In this document: positions 34,413 through 43,472 of the stretch, in pieces
How positions within the stretch are numbered: position 1 is the first letter of the stretch
Layout: the number at the start of each line of letters is the position of its first letter
NCBI GenBank assembly: GCA_949289045.1
Contig: CASEMN010000007.1
Span: forward strand, 40,842 to 104,841
Origin: an uncultured Oscillospiraceae bacterium
GTDB lineage: Bacteria > Bacillota > Clostridia > Oscillospirales > Acutalibacteraceae
Direction: 5' to 3'
Length of the DNA: 64,000 nt
Notes under the pieces: generated by a model
The model's input: only the letters and a program-made list of their open reading frames with translations
The model's database searches: none
Told to the model about the DNA's origin: nothing
Made by a program: the position numbers and the translations under genes

Positions 34413-35168
34413 ATGTGGAAACATCCGGAAGATAACACTCAGGCGATTATAACTGCTCAAAAGCATATTGAAAGCTGCCACGGCGGGGAAAACTTAATTC
34501 TGCCGGAAACAGCAATACTCTTTTACATGCACAGCGGAGAAAAATTTGTAAGGATCCATTACAGAACAAAACTATTGACAAAATCTTTTCCGAGGTTTTT
34601 GGCTTCCTGTCCTGTTTATCAGATAAAAGGACACAACATATGTTTTCTGGACGGCGGAAGAGGAGCACCTCAAGCCGTAGATACTTTGGAAACCCTTGCC
34701 GCCTTGGGAGTTAAAAACGTAATTACAGTTGGAATGTTTGGTGCGTTTTCAGAAGAAATAGAAAGCGGTGACATTGTAATACCAAACAAAGCATTTGTAG
34801 AAGAGGGAACCTCTCTGCATTATTATAGCAATATTGAGTATTCTCAGCCAAGCAAAGATTTGCTCAAAAAAGCCGCAGAGTATATCACGGACAGCAAACT
34901 TATGCCAATTGTTTCAACGGATGCTGTTTACAGACAGACTTTCTTTAAAGAGAAATTATGGCGTCAAAAAGGTGCAGTAGGTGTTGATATGGAAACCTCT
35001 GCCTTATTGAGTGTCGGAGCTTATCTTAACATAAACATTGTTTCAATCCTTATAGCATCAGATAAACATCCGTTAAATGAAAACGATTGCTCATGGAAAT
35101 GGACAATGACAAAAGAAAAAAGATACGAGTTTTTCAGAAAGTGCTTAAAATTCGCAGAAAGTTTATAA
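34413..35168 (+). CDS. Nucleoside phosphorylase (PNP/UDP family)
   Basis: 251 aa from the ATG at 34413, with AAGGAG 8 nt upstream. It has VKNVITVGMFGAFSEEIESG, VIPNKAFVEEGTSLHYY and VGVDMETSALLSVGAYLNIN, the phosphate/ribose and base-binding pattern of PF01048 (uridine phosphorylase-like). It cleaves a nucleoside to base and ribose 1-phosphate for salvage; the exact base is not clear. A small XRE-type gene follows closely and may control it. Confidence 0.87.
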   Translation: MWKHPEDNTQAIITAQKHIESCHGGENLILPETAILFYMHSGEKFVRIHYRTKLLTKSFPRFLASCPVYQIKGHNICFLDGGRGAPQAVDTLETLAALGVKNVITVGMFGAFSEEIESGDIVIPNKAFVEEGTSLHYYSNIEYSQPSKDLLKKAAEYITDSKLMPIVSTDAVYRQTFFKEKLWRQKGAVGVDMETSALLSVGAYLNINIVSILIASDKHPLNENDCSWKWTMTKEKRYEFFRKCLKFAESL

Positions 35169-35201
35169 TTAGTAAAATTTTATCAAAAGGAGGTGTTTAA
35201 T

Positions 35202-35396
35202 ATTATCGATTTCACTCCCCTATGGAAAACTATGAGCGATAAAGGAATTACGCAGTACCAGCTGCTTAAAAGCGGTATTGACAACAAAACTCTTGATTCC
35301 CTTAAAAAGAATAAAAACATCACACTTTTAACTATGGAAAAGCTATGCAAAGCTTTAGACTGTACGCCAAATGACATTGTAAAATTCACTGACTGA
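35202..35396 (+). CDS. Small XRE/Cro-type HTH protein (YozG-like)
   Basis: 64-67 aa. FTPLWKTMSDKGITQYQLLK, LDSLKKNKNITLLTMEKLCK and ALDCTPNDIVKF form one helix-turn-helix domain (PF13443). The start is odd: an AGGAGG SD at 35188-35193 points to ATT at 35202; the only standard codon, GTG at 35193, overlaps the SD itself. It probably represses nearby genes. Confidence 0.85.
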   Translation: MIDFTPLWKTMSDKGITQYQLLKSGIDNKTLDSLKKNKNITLLTMEKLCKALDCTPNDIVKFTD

Positions 35397-35397
35397 A

Positions 35398-35434
35398 AGG
35401 CCGTCGTACTGAAAAGTAAACGACGGTCTTTTGT
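35398..35434 (+). terminator. Terminator after the XRE-type gene
   Basis: CCGTCGT and ACGACGG pair over a loop of about 12 nt, followed by TCTTTTGTTTT. Confidence 0.8.
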
Positions 35435-35634
35435 TTTATAAAAATCTGTGTGTGACGAATAATTTGTAATTCAAAATTCAGTTCATGCATTTGAATACAG
35501 GAAACAGTGCAAATATAATTTCACAATTTATTACTCTTTTTCACTATTGTTAATGATATTTTCATAAAAGTAATGTATAATGTGTAAGTAAATGTTAAAT
35601 ATGCTATGCATATTACATATAAGGAGGTAAGAAA

Positions 35635-36582
35635 ATGGCTATTACCGTTAAAGAAGCTTATTTCAATTCTTCAACCGGCACAAATAAAATCCGCTGCCTT
35701 ATCTGGCAGGACAAAGAACAGATTCCGAAAGCGATTTTCCAGATTGCCCACGGAGTATGCGAACACATTGAACGCTATGACGAATTTGCAAGATTTCTTG
35801 CTGAAAAAGGATTCATCGTCTGCGGAAACGATCATCTCGGTCACGGAAAATCCGCCGAAAGCCTTGAAAAGCTTGGCTATACCTGTGAGTACAATGGCCA
35901 CATCAGAATGGTGGACGATATGCATATTCTCACAAAGATAATGAAGAAAAAATATCCCGATCTGCCCTACATTCTGTTCGGTCACAGCATGGGCTCTTTC
36001 TGTGCAAGAAACTATGCGGCTAAATTCGGCGATGAACTTTCCGGCGTTATTTTCTGCGGAACAGGAGATTTCCCACAGCTTATTTCCGCCGCCGAAGGTC
36101 CTGTAAAAGCTCTTACTGAAAACTTAGGCGCCGCCACTCCCGCAACCGGTCTCAGCCATGAATTCAACGTTATTATGAACCGCCAGTTTGCTTCCGGCGG
36201 CAGAACCGATTACGACTGGCTGAGCAAAAATCCCGAAAACGTCGAAAAATACATCTGCGACCCCTATTGCGGTTTTGTGATGACTTATTCTCTGGCAAGG
36301 GATCTGCTGATGCTCGCAAGTGAGTGCAGCAAACCTCAGTGGGCTCAGGAAGTTCCTGTAGGACTGCCCATTATGATGATTTCCGGTGCAAGAGATCCGG
36401 TAGGTGCAAACGGCAGAGGCATTATAAGCGTATGCGATAAGCTTATGCGTGCCGGTCATAATCCGGAGGTTATACTCTATCCTGACAACAGACATGAAAT
36501 TCTCAACGAAGAGGACAGAGTAAAGATTTTCGGCGACATTTACACCTGGCTTACCGATGTTTTAAACGGTGAAGTTTTATAA
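35635..36582 (+). CDS. Alpha/beta hydrolase, monoacylglycerol lipase-like (serine hydrolase S33)
   Basis: 315 aa. It has NDHLGHGKSAES, the nucleophile elbow FGHSMGSFCARNYAAKF (Ser of GHSMG near residue 119), an Asp in SGARDPVGA and the His in YPDNRHEILN. This is the pattern of Hydrolase_4 monoglyceride lipases. It is cytosolic, with no signal peptide. SD AAGGAGG precedes the ATG. Its last 42 bp plus 3 bp are copied at 38966-39010, beyond the MFS/AraC pair. Confidence 0.9.
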   Translation: MAITVKEAYFNSSTGTNKIRCLIWQDKEQIPKAIFQIAHGVCEHIERYDEFARFLAEKGFIVCGNDHLGHGKSAESLEKLGYTCEYNGHIRMVDDMHILTKIMKKKYPDLPYILFGHSMGSFCARNYAAKFGDELSGVIFCGTGDFPQLISAAEGPVKALTENLGAATPATGLSHEFNVIMNRQFASGGRTDYDWLSKNPENVEKYICDPYCGFVMTYSLARDLLMLASECSKPQWAQEVPVGLPIMMISGARDPVGANGRGIISVCDKLMRAGHNPEVILYPDNRHEILNEEDRVKIFGDIYTWLTDVLNGEVL

Positions 36583-36585
36583 ATT
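36541..36585 (+). repeat. 45-bp direct repeat, copy 1 (3' end of the lipase gene)
   Basis: This stretch is the real end of the lipase gene and matches 38966-39010 at 44 of 45 positions. The two copies enclose 2.38 kb holding a divergent MFS/AraC gene pair. Confidence 0.92.
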
Positions 36586-36600
36586 AATAGGGTATAACAT

Positions 36601-36634
36601 AAACACTCCAACGTAAAGTTGGAGTGTTTGTTTT
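36601..36634 (+). terminator. Terminator after the lipase gene
   Basis: AAACACTCCAAC pairs with GTTGGAGTGTTT over 5 nt, followed by GTTTT; it lies inside the segment bounded by the direct repeats. The stem also works for the convergent MFS gene. Confidence 0.85.
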
Positions 36635-36714
36635 ATACTAATCTAATCTGCACACTATTTTTTCAGTAAGTATATCAAATTTTTCGCAATTACTGATCTT
36701 TTCCTAAATGAGAA

Positions 36715-37890
36715 CTAAAAATTTGACTCTTTACACTTTTTCCTATTTAGAGAATAGCTTCCTCCAATAACCATAATTGCAAACATTATTAAAAGATAAT
36801 AAAGGAACAGGGAGGCACTTATATTTTGGGATATCAAACCAAATAGCGCCGGAGACAGCATTATGCCAAAATAAGCAGCAGCCATCTGTACTCCCATAAC
36901 AGATTGAGAAATATCTTTTCCAAAATTTTCAGGAGTCAGGTGCAGCATATTCGGAAAAACTGGACCGTTACCTAACCCTATCATAAATAGAGCAATACCG
37001 GAAACATAAGCAGGAAACGGTAAAACAATAATTATAATCGCTGCCAAAGTAATGGCCTGACCAAGTTTTATTATCCTTGTGCTGTTTATACTAATTGAAA
37101 GTATACCTGATAAAAACCGTCCAAGAGCCATACCGACATAATAAAACGTTATCAGAAATGCAGCAATATCTGCAGGAACTCCCCTTGAAATAACAAGAAA
37201 AGTGCTACCCCAAACACCACATGTATATTCTAATCCGCAGGAACCAAAAAATGACATACAGGACATACGTACCTTTTTATTTTTCAGCAGTTTAGAAAAA
37301 ACTACAGTTTTTCCGTTTTCTGTATTTATCATTTTTGAGCTATACTGTACCTTTTTCCAAAGAGGAATGGAAATAATCGTAAGTATAGCAATGCAAATCT
37401 GAAATAAAAATACAGTTTTATATCCGCTTCGCCACGAATTATCAGAAAGAGCAAGTGACATTAAAAACGGACTTAGAGAAACACCTATACCATAAAAACA
37501 ATGAAGAAAATTCATATGCACTGCTTTATAATGAAGAGCTACATAATTGTTCAGCGCTGTGTCAATAGCTCCGGCGCCAAGTCCCAAAGGAACAGAAAAA
37601 ATACACATCCATATTATATTTTTAGAACAGGAAAAGCCGTAAAGAGCAACTGCGGTAATTGTTGTACTTACGGCAGTTATTTTTGCCGTACCTAAATAAT
37701 TAATAAGTTTTGATGAAAACAGACTTGAAACAATAGTGCCTGCAGAAATAATAATTGTAACAAAATTTGCCCACGATACCGGTATATTCATCTCAGTATA
37801 AATTGCCGGCCAAGCTGCTCCAAATAAGGAATCTGGAATACCCAAGCCAATAAAAGCTATATATATCACCACTAAAAGTACAGCTGTCAT
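36715..37890 (-). CDS. Major facilitator superfamily transporter
   Basis: 391 aa from the ATG at 37890; the frame extends upstream to 38058 but that part overlaps the AraC gene and the promoter region. About twelve helices, with an N-terminal YIAFIGLGIPDSLFGAAWPA typical of the FucP/YfkF-like sugar MFS group, and GLGAGAIDTALNNYVALHYK between helices 4 and 5. It probably takes up a small sugar or related solute. It is divergent to an AraC regulator, and the two form a mobile-looking cassette. Confidence 0.9.
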   Translation of the reverse strand: MTAVLLVVIYIAFIGLGIPDSLFGAAWPAIYTEMNIPVSWANFVTIIISAGTIVSSLFSSKLINYLGTAKITAVSTTITAVALYGFSCSKNIIWMCIFSVPLGLGAGAIDTALNNYVALHYKAVHMNFLHCFYGIGVSLSPFLMSLALSDNSWRSGYKTVFLFQICIAILTIISIPLWKKVQYSSKMINTENGKTVVFSKLLKNKKVRMSCMSFFGSCGLEYTCGVWGSTFLVISRGVPADIAAFLITFYYVGMALGRFLSGILSISINSTRIIKLGQAITLAAIIIIVLPFPAYVSGIALFMIGLGNGPVFPNMLHLTPENFGKDISQSVMGVQMAAAYFGIMLSPALFGLISQNISASLFLYYLLIMFAIMVIGGSYSLNRKKCKESNF

Positions 37891-37920
37891 TCGTTCGCCT
37901 TCTTCCTCTGAATTGCTTTT

Positions 37921-37970
37921 ATTATAACAGGGCGAACGTATTGAATCTATAAGCAAAAAAAACTTATAAT
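37921..37970 (+). promoter_or_regulatory. Divergent promoter region of the MFS/AraC pair
   Basis: Plus strand: TTGAAT (37941-37946), 18 bp, TATAAT (37965-37970) toward the AraC gene. Minus strand: TATAAT at 37921-37926 toward the MFS gene, with a weak -35. Confidence 0.5.
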
Positions 37971-38012
37971 ATAACAAAAACGCCAATTTTATAAAAATCA
38001 GAGGAAAATACC

Positions 38013-38927
38013 GTGAGTAAATATAATATATACGACCATTTAGAAGCTGAGATGTCAATCACAAAAAATAAACAGGAAACAATACAGCACGGAAATAACA
38101 GCTTTCCCTGTGCCCACTATGTTGACTTTTACAGAAACAAAAAGGAGTTTTATCCATGGCACTGGCATGAAGAATTGGAAATAGCTTATGTTACTAAAGG
38201 CAGTGTAACAGTATCAATCAACGATCAAAAATACACCCTCCAAGCAAATGAAGGTATTTTTATTAATACCGGTATTCTTCATGCATATTCCGGAGAAAAT
38301 GACACAGAAGCTATTATGCCAAATGTACTGTTCAAACCAGCTCTGATATATGCAACTGCCGAAAGCGTTTATTATCAAAAATATATTAAACCTTTAATTT
38401 TTTCTACAAATTTATCACATATTCTTTTGAGCCCAAAAAACCCGTGGCAGACTGAAGTATTAATGCACATAAGAAAAGTTTTTATGCTTATGGATGAAAA
38501 AAACTACGGATATGAATTTAAAATAAGATCTCACCTTTCAGAACTTTTACTTCTGATTATTAAAAATTCCCCTGAACCTATCAATGATAAAGTTAAATCT
38601 AAAACTGAAGTTGAGCGTGTCCGTAAAATGCTTAACTTCATTCAGTTTAATTTTTCTGACAACATAAGCTTGCAACAAATCGCAGACAGTGTTTTTATAA
38701 GCCGTAGGGAATGTCTTCGATGTTTCAGACACATAGTAGGCATGTCGCCTATTCAATATGTCATAGAGTTAAGAATACAAAAAGCAAAGCGACTTTTACT
38801 TGAAACAGATTTACCTATTTCTGACATATACATAGCCTGTGGATTTCAAAACCAAAGCTATTTTTCAAAAATTTTTAAAAGCAAAACAGGCTTATCTCCT
38901 ATGAAATTCAGAAATCTAAACTCTTAA
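38013..38927 (+). CDS. AraC-family transcriptional regulator with cupin sensor domain
   Basis: 304 aa starting at GTG 38013 behind AGAGG. The N-terminal cupin has WHWHEELEIAYVTKGSVTVS and the C-terminal double HTH has ISLQQIADSVFISRRECLR, CFRHIVGMSPIQYVIELRIQ and SDIYIACGFQNQSYFSKIFK. It probably senses a sugar and activates the divergent MFS gene. It is within the segment flanked by 45-bp direct repeats. Confidence 0.92.
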   Translation: MSKYNIYDHLEAEMSITKNKQETIQHGNNSFPCAHYVDFYRNKKEFYPWHWHEELEIAYVTKGSVTVSINDQKYTLQANEGIFINTGILHAYSGENDTEAIMPNVLFKPALIYATAESVYYQKYIKPLIFSTNLSHILLSPKNPWQTEVLMHIRKVFMLMDEKNYGYEFKIRSHLSELLLLIIKNSPEPINDKVKSKTEVERVRKMLNFIQFNFSDNISLQQIADSVFISRRECLRCFRHIVGMSPIQYVIELRIQKAKRLLLETDLPISDIYIACGFQNQSYFSKIFKSKTGLSPMKFRNLNS

Positions 38928-38965
38928 GTTCATAAATAAAAGATGCACTGATACTTGCAATTGAA

Positions 38966-39010
38966 TACACTTGGCTTACCGATGTTTTAAACGGTGAAGT
39001 TTTATAAATT
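38966..39010 (+). repeat. 45-bp direct repeat, copy 2 (orphan lipase 3' end)
   Basis: A stray copy of the lipase gene's last codons and stop, with no gene body before it. It is followed by its own terminator (39026-39058), which is probably the ancestral lipase terminator. Confidence 0.92.
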
Positions 39011-39025
39011 TAACACATTATAAGT

Positions 39026-39058
39026 AATCCCAGACGGAGCGTTCCGTCTGGGATTTTA
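39026..39058 (+). terminator. Terminator after the orphan lipase 3' end
   Basis: AATCCCAGACGGA and TCCGTCTGGGATT form a 13-bp stem over 4 nt, followed by TTATC. Confidence 0.82.
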
Positions 39059-39093
39059 TCTTGCCGAAAAATTAAATTTTATTATTCTTATAT

Positions 39094-39156
39094 TGCTGTA
39101 CACCATTTAAAGCTGTTACAAAGTGTATGTGCGGCACGGATGCAGACTCAGTCCGC
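39094..39156 (+). repeat. 64-bp palindrome-tailed repeat, degenerate unit
   Basis: The tail GCAGACTCAGTCCGC (39142-39156) keeps the arm-TCA-arm form with one non-Watson-Crick position that is a G-U pair in minus-strand RNA. The centre TCA (39148-39150) is exactly the TGA stop of the minus-strand phosphoesterase gene. The 5' part of the unit is poorly kept. Confidence 0.6.
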
Positions 39157-40239
39157 CTGTGCTTCCACAATATGCTCAATTGACACTTTGTAATTATCTG
39201 ATGCATTTCCTATTGTAATGAGGGTTCCGCCGTATTCCTCTGCATCATTCCAGGGTTCCGGTGAAGGACCGGTTTTAAGGCCGTAGGTCATCGTCATTCC
39301 ATCATATGTAATAGAAGCGTCGTTTTCATGGTCATGGCCAAAGAAGAAATACTTTGTTGAACCAAGTTCCTTGCACAAATCAAAGAAACCAGAATCCACA
39401 GGAGCCGCTCCAGGAAGATAAGCGCAGCTGCCAAATCCGTATTCTTCAGGTACTGTATATCTTCCAGTTACTTCATCCTTAACAGCAAGCTCCTCAATAG
39501 CAGTCCTGGTCTGAGGAAGAGCAAAGTGAGTGAATACCATGGAGGGAACCGTTTCTCCCTCGTGCTCGGCAATACCCTTTACATTCCACTCGTACCAAGC
39601 CATCTGCTCATAGCCCATATAGATTTCTCTTTTTCCGGTTTCTCCGCCGTAATCATAATATCTTCCGTTATCCATCATGAACAGAGACTGAATTACTTTT
39701 CCGTTTTCAGTAATATTTACAACGTAGTTACCCACGCCATAAAGATTAGAGGGACCTTTTTCAAAAAGGCAATACTCAGCTTCCTCATATCTATCGCCCT
39801 GCCAGTTAAGCGTAGCCTTGCCCTCGGAATCATGGTTCCCAAACACTGTTGCCCATGGAATCTCATGTTTTTCTAAGCACTTTATAACCTGTCTTGTCAA
39901 AAAGTTAGTAGTAAGACCCGAAACGTTATCACCGGTAAGCACAATAAGATCAGGTGATGTCTTTTCAATAAGCGCATCAACCTCTTCCAGCGCTTCCTTA
40001 TTGTCGGAAAGATTTGCCCAAAGCTGAAGGTCGGTAAGCTGAAGAATCTTAAATTCCTCATCGGGATTTTTCTCAACAGTCTGGATTGAGTTTATATCAA
40101 ACTCATCGCTTGCGGCCCAAACATGTACATGCTTCTTTCCGAAAAGCGGGAAGCACAGAATAAAAGCGATTACCAAAACCAAAGCCAAAAATCCGGATAT
40201 TACACCTATGGCGATTTTCTTTTTCTTTGCTTTTGTCAT
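39148..40239 (-). CDS. Membrane-anchored metallophosphoesterase
   Basis: 363 aa. An N-terminal signal anchor (about residues 8-30, preceded by TKAKKKK) places the enzyme outside the membrane. Calcineurin-like motifs in order: LQLTDLQLWANL, VLTGDNVSG, FGNHDSEG, FTHFALP and FFGHDHEND (PF00149). It is 35-40% like the second phosphoesterase at 43718-44758 as judged by eye. The stop lies in the loop of a repeat palindrome. Substrate unknown. Confidence 0.88.
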   Translation of the reverse strand: MTKAKKKKIAIGVISGFLALVLVIAFILCFPLFGKKHVHVWAASDEFDINSIQTVEKNPDEEFKILQLTDLQLWANLSDNKEALEEVDALIEKTSPDLIVLTGDNVSGLTTNFLTRQVIKCLEKHEIPWATVFGNHDSEGKATLNWQGDRYEEAEYCLFEKGPSNLYGVGNYVVNITENGKVIQSLFMMDNGRYYDYGGETGKREIYMGYEQMAWYEWNVKGIAEHEGETVPSMVFTHFALPQTRTAIEELAVKDEVTGRYTVPEEYGFGSCAYLPGAAPVDSGFFDLCKELGSTKYFFFGHDHENDASITYDGMTMTYGLKTGPSPEPWNDAEEYGGTLITIGNASDNYKVSIEHIVEAQAD

Positions 40240-40460
40240 GTCCGTTCTCCTATCTCTTTAAATAATACGCACACAAATAGCGCCATGTTGAGTGTTTTTA
40301 CTATAACATATGCATAAACTCACCGTCAATTATAAATCCAATCAAAAAAAGTCTGTTTTTAGAAATCATGCCTAATAATTCTAAATTCAAATGCCGTTTA
40401 GCATTTTCCTATTCTTGTAGTCAACAACATACAATATTTTAAATTTTATGGAATATTAAA

Positions 40461-40490
40461 TTGACAAGCATGGTACATTTATGACATAAT
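40461..40490 (+). promoter_or_regulatory. Promoter of the M20 peptidase operon
   Basis: TTGACA (40461-40466), 18 bp and CATAAT (40485-40490), 24 bp before the ATG at 40514. The rest of the 40240-40513 gap holds no other recognised signal. Confidence 0.6.
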
Positions 40491-40513
40491 TTATCGTGAA
40501 AGGATGGGGAATT

Positions 40514-41980
40514 ATGATAATTTTGTACTCAATTTTGATTCTCTTAGCTGTTTTTATTCTGATAACCCTTATTCGGGCAATTTTTTTCAAAGCACCTCCG
40601 GTAAAAAAAGAGGAGTTTCCGGAAGAATCGGTTAACGAAAAAAGAGCCGCAGAGAATCTTAGCGAAGCCATCAAAATCAAAACCATTTCACATGAAGACG
40701 AAAGTCTCACCGATTGGAATGAATTTGAACGCTTCCACGCTTTTTTAAGAAAAGCTTATCCGAAAATTCATAGCACAATGGAAATCACAAAAATTTCAAA
40801 TGCAAGCCTGCTATTCAAATGGCAGGGCTCTGACGATTCTCTTGATCCCATTGCGTTTTTGGCCCATCAGGATGTTGTCCCCATAAGCGAAGGAACTTAT
40901 GACGACTGGACTCATCCCGCCTTTGATGGATATAACGACGGCGAATTTATTTGGGGCAGAGGCGCACTTGACATGAAAAACCATCTGATATGCCTTATGG
41001 AAAGTGCCGAAACCCTTCTTGAAGAAGGATATCAGCCTGTAAGAACAATATATTTATGTCTCGGTCACAACGAAGAGGTCGTTTCCGGCGGCAATAACGG
41101 AGCCAAGGAACTGGCAAAAGAGCTGGAAAAACGCGGAGTTCACCTTGACAGCGTTATAGACGAAGGCGGAGCGATGCTTTCGGCTAAAGTAAAGGGACTT
41201 CTCGACGCAAACCTTACAGGTGTGGGAGTTGCAGAGAAAGGATACGCTGACTTTAAAATAACCGTTAAGGCAAAGGGCGGACACTCTTCTCAGCCTCCGG
41301 AGCATACAGCAATCGGAATTTTGGCAAAAAAGGTCATTAACCTTGAAAAACATCAGTTTAAGGGTAAGATACTGCCCTTCGTATATGACCTATTTACAAA
41401 TATAGGCAAACATACTACATATATAGGCAGAGTGGTTCTTTGCAACCTATGGCTTTTGAAGCCGCTGCTTCTTAAAATCATGACAAAATTCCCGCCGGCC
41501 GCTTCACTCGTTCGCACCACCACCGGAGTTACTATGGCAAGCGGTTCTCCCGCCGCCAACGTTTTGCCACAGAAAGCAAGCGTTACGGTTAATTTCCGCA
41601 TTATGCCCGGCGAAACAATAGAAGACGTTAAAAAACACATTGAAACATACATGGGCGGCGACGATGTTGAAATTGAATTTATAAAGGGCAAAGAGCCCAG
41701 CCTCGTATCTCCCACAGAAACGAGAGCTTTCGAGACAATCAGCCGTCTTGCAGTTGCCATTGATGAAAAAAACATTGTGGCACCCTATCTCGTTATGGGA
41801 GGAACAGACGCATATAACTATGAAAATGTGTGCGAAAACATTTATCGTTTTTCACCTTTTACTATCGACACTGCACTGCTTCTCACAACCCATTCCACAA
41901 ATGAAAGAATCCCCATTGCACAGCTCAAACAAGGCGTAACGTTCTTTAAACGGTATATGAGAATTATGAGCGGAAAGTAG
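40514..41980 (+). CDS. M20-family metallopeptidase (PM20D1/CPS1-like), membrane-anchored
   Basis: 488 aa from the ATG at 40514 (SD AAAGGA; a GTG at 40496 is unlikely). N-terminal helix MIILYSILILLAVFILITLI, then metal-site motifs AHQDVVPI, GRGALDMKNH and LGHNEEV, and a dimerisation domain with GGHSSQPPEHTAIG. It belongs to the large M20 branch with carboxypeptidase S and the N-acyl-amino-acid hydrolase PM20D1. It probably cleaves peptides or N-acyl amino acids. The next two genes are probably its transporter. Confidence 0.9.
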   Translation: MIILYSILILLAVFILITLIRAIFFKAPPVKKEEFPEESVNEKRAAENLSEAIKIKTISHEDESLTDWNEFERFHAFLRKAYPKIHSTMEITKISNASLLFKWQGSDDSLDPIAFLAHQDVVPISEGTYDDWTHPAFDGYNDGEFIWGRGALDMKNHLICLMESAETLLEEGYQPVRTIYLCLGHNEEVVSGGNNGAKELAKELEKRGVHLDSVIDEGGAMLSAKVKGLLDANLTGVGVAEKGYADFKITVKAKGGHSSQPPEHTAIGILAKKVINLEKHQFKGKILPFVYDLFTNIGKHTTYIGRVVLCNLWLLKPLLLKIMTKFPPAASLVRTTTGVTMASGSPAANVLPQKASVTVNFRIMPGETIEDVKKHIETYMGGDDVEIEFIKGKEPSLVSPTETRAFETISRLAVAIDEKNIVAPYLVMGGTDAYNYENVCENIYRFSPFTIDTALLLTTHSTNERIPIAQLKQGVTFFKRYMRIMSGK

Positions 41981-41988
41981 GAGAAAAT

Positions 41989-42759
41989 ATGGATTTTAAA
42001 GAAAGCGCATTCATGTATATTCTCGGCGGAATTGTAGTTTTGTTCGTCATTGCCCAGTCCCTTTTCTTTCTTATAAGAGCCTGGAAGCAGGGCAAAAAAA
42101 TAGGTCTTTCAGTAGAAGCCATGCGTTCCGCCGTAACTCAGTCGGCACTTTTTAGCATCGCCCCTGCAATCTCAATAGTAGCAACGGTTCTCACACTTTC
42201 GGGAGCCTTGGGAATCGTTCTCCCGTGGATAAGACTGACTGTTATAGGTGCTATCTCCTATGAAGTTCCCGCAGCAGAATCGGCAATTGAGGCCCTCGGC
42301 TATACCGGAGGACTTGCAACGGAAATAGATTCTCCCTTAGGCTTTTCCGCCGCAGCATGGGTTATGACCCTTGGCTCCATAATGCCTTTAGTAATTATTC
42401 CCTTTGCCCTTAAAAAGGTACAAAAGGGAATCGGCAAAGCGGTAAATAAGAACGCTGCCTGGGCCGACGTTATGAGCGCCGCAGCATTTATAGGTCTTAT
42501 CTGTGCTTTTGTAGGCAGAGCAATTGTCGGTCAAGGCGATAAAGCAGTTCTCGGCGACGGAGCCGGAATTCTTTCAGTAAGCGCATTAATAGTCTCAATG
42601 GTGGTAATGCTTCTGTTTATGCAGATACAGAAGAAAAAGGAAATAAAATGGCTTCAGTCCCTTGCTATGCCTTTTTCGATGTTCATTGCCATGGGAGTTG
42701 TAATGCTTTTAGCTCAGGTGCTTCCTGCAGACATTGCATGGCTCGAATGGAGGGGATAA
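41989..42759 (+). CDS. DUF5058 family membrane protein
   Basis: 256 aa, about seven helices. It has SALFSIAPAISIVATVLTLS and YTGGLATEIDSPLGFSAAAW with polar groups within the membrane, matching DUF5058 (PF16481). Members are encoded with M20 peptidases and a second membrane protein, as here, so a role as one half of an amino-acid or peptide transporter is likely but unproven. SD GGAGAAA precedes the ATG. Confidence 0.82.
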   Translation: MDFKESAFMYILGGIVVLFVIAQSLFFLIRAWKQGKKIGLSVEAMRSAVTQSALFSIAPAISIVATVLTLSGALGIVLPWIRLTVIGAISYEVPAAESAIEALGYTGGLATEIDSPLGFSAAAWVMTLGSIMPLVIIPFALKKVQKGIGKAVNKNAAWADVMSAAAFIGLICAFVGRAIVGQGDKAVLGDGAGILSVSALIVSMVVMLLFMQIQKKKEIKWLQSLAMPFSMFIAMGVVMLLAQVLPADIAWLEWRG

Positions 42760-42760
42760 A

Positions 42761-43417
42761 ATGGATAAATATAACGACAGAACACATTTTTACGGCAGAT
42801 TTTGGGTTATCACCGCACTGTTCCTGTTTATTATGATCCCTCTGCTAATAAGCATATACTATGATGCATTTCCCTCGGCCACGGTAGTTTTAAAGGGTCT
42901 TGCACCTATTGCACTGCTCTTTTACCCCACGGCTGTTATTGAGGTTATGACATACACTCCCCTTTTGGGCTCAGGAGCTACTTATATAAGTTTTATAACC
43001 GGAAACATAAATAACTTGAAACTCCCCTGCGTCCTCTCCGCTCTCGATACTGCAAACGTAAGAGCTAACAGCGACGAAGGCGAAATCCTTTCAACCATTG
43101 CCGCTGCAACCTCTTCAATTGTCACAACTCTTGTTGTAGCGGCGGGAGTTGTACTTTTCAGCCCCGTTCTCCCCTATATCACCGACCCGGATTCCCCATT
43201 TGCCCCGGCATTCAGCCAGGTTGTTCCGGCTCTGTTCGGAGCTTTAGGTATGAGCTACTTCGCAAAACACTATAAACTTACAGTGGTTCCTCTGGCAGCA
43301 ATTTGCCTTCTGCTTATGTTTAAGGGCGACCTTTCAGTAGGTGTCCTCATCCCCGTAGGTGTTGTGGTTTCAATGCTTTCGGCTCATCTTATGTACAAAA
43401 AAGGCTGGGTTAAATAA
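42761..43417 (+). CDS. Membrane protein, partner of DUF5058 protein
   Basis: 218 aa from the ATG at 42761, with GGAGGGG 6 nt upstream and 1 bp after the previous stop. About seven helices; MTYTPLLGSGATYISFITGN and NLKLPCVLSALDTANV show conserved polar and Gly-rich turns like gate-type (nucleoside-recognition/YjiG-like) proteins. It probably joins the DUF5058 protein in one transporter. Confidence 0.8.
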   Translation: MDKYNDRTHFYGRFWVITALFLFIMIPLLISIYYDAFPSATVVLKGLAPIALLFYPTAVIEVMTYTPLLGSGATYISFITGNINNLKLPCVLSALDTANVRANSDEGEILSTIAAATSSIVTTLVVAAGVVLFSPVLPYITDPDSPFAPAFSQVVPALFGALGMSYFAKHYKLTVVPLAAICLLLMFKGDLSVGVLIPVGVVVSMLSAHLMYKKGWVK

Positions 43418-43431
43418 AATCTAAACTGACT

Positions 43432-43472
43432 AAAGCCGTGTTTTGGATTATAAATCTAAAACACGGCTTTTT
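43432..43472 (+). terminator. Terminator of the M20 peptidase/transporter operon
   Basis: AAAGCCGTGTTTT pairs with AAAACACGGCTTT, then TTGCTTT. The following 240 bp up to the next gene are A/T-rich, with TATAAT at about 43632 as a possible -10. Confidence 0.9.

Noticed and set aside
37891..38058. N-terminal extension of the MFS protein
   Set aside because: It overlaps the AraC start and both promoters and is not hydrophobic in the family pattern; the ATG at 37890 fits.
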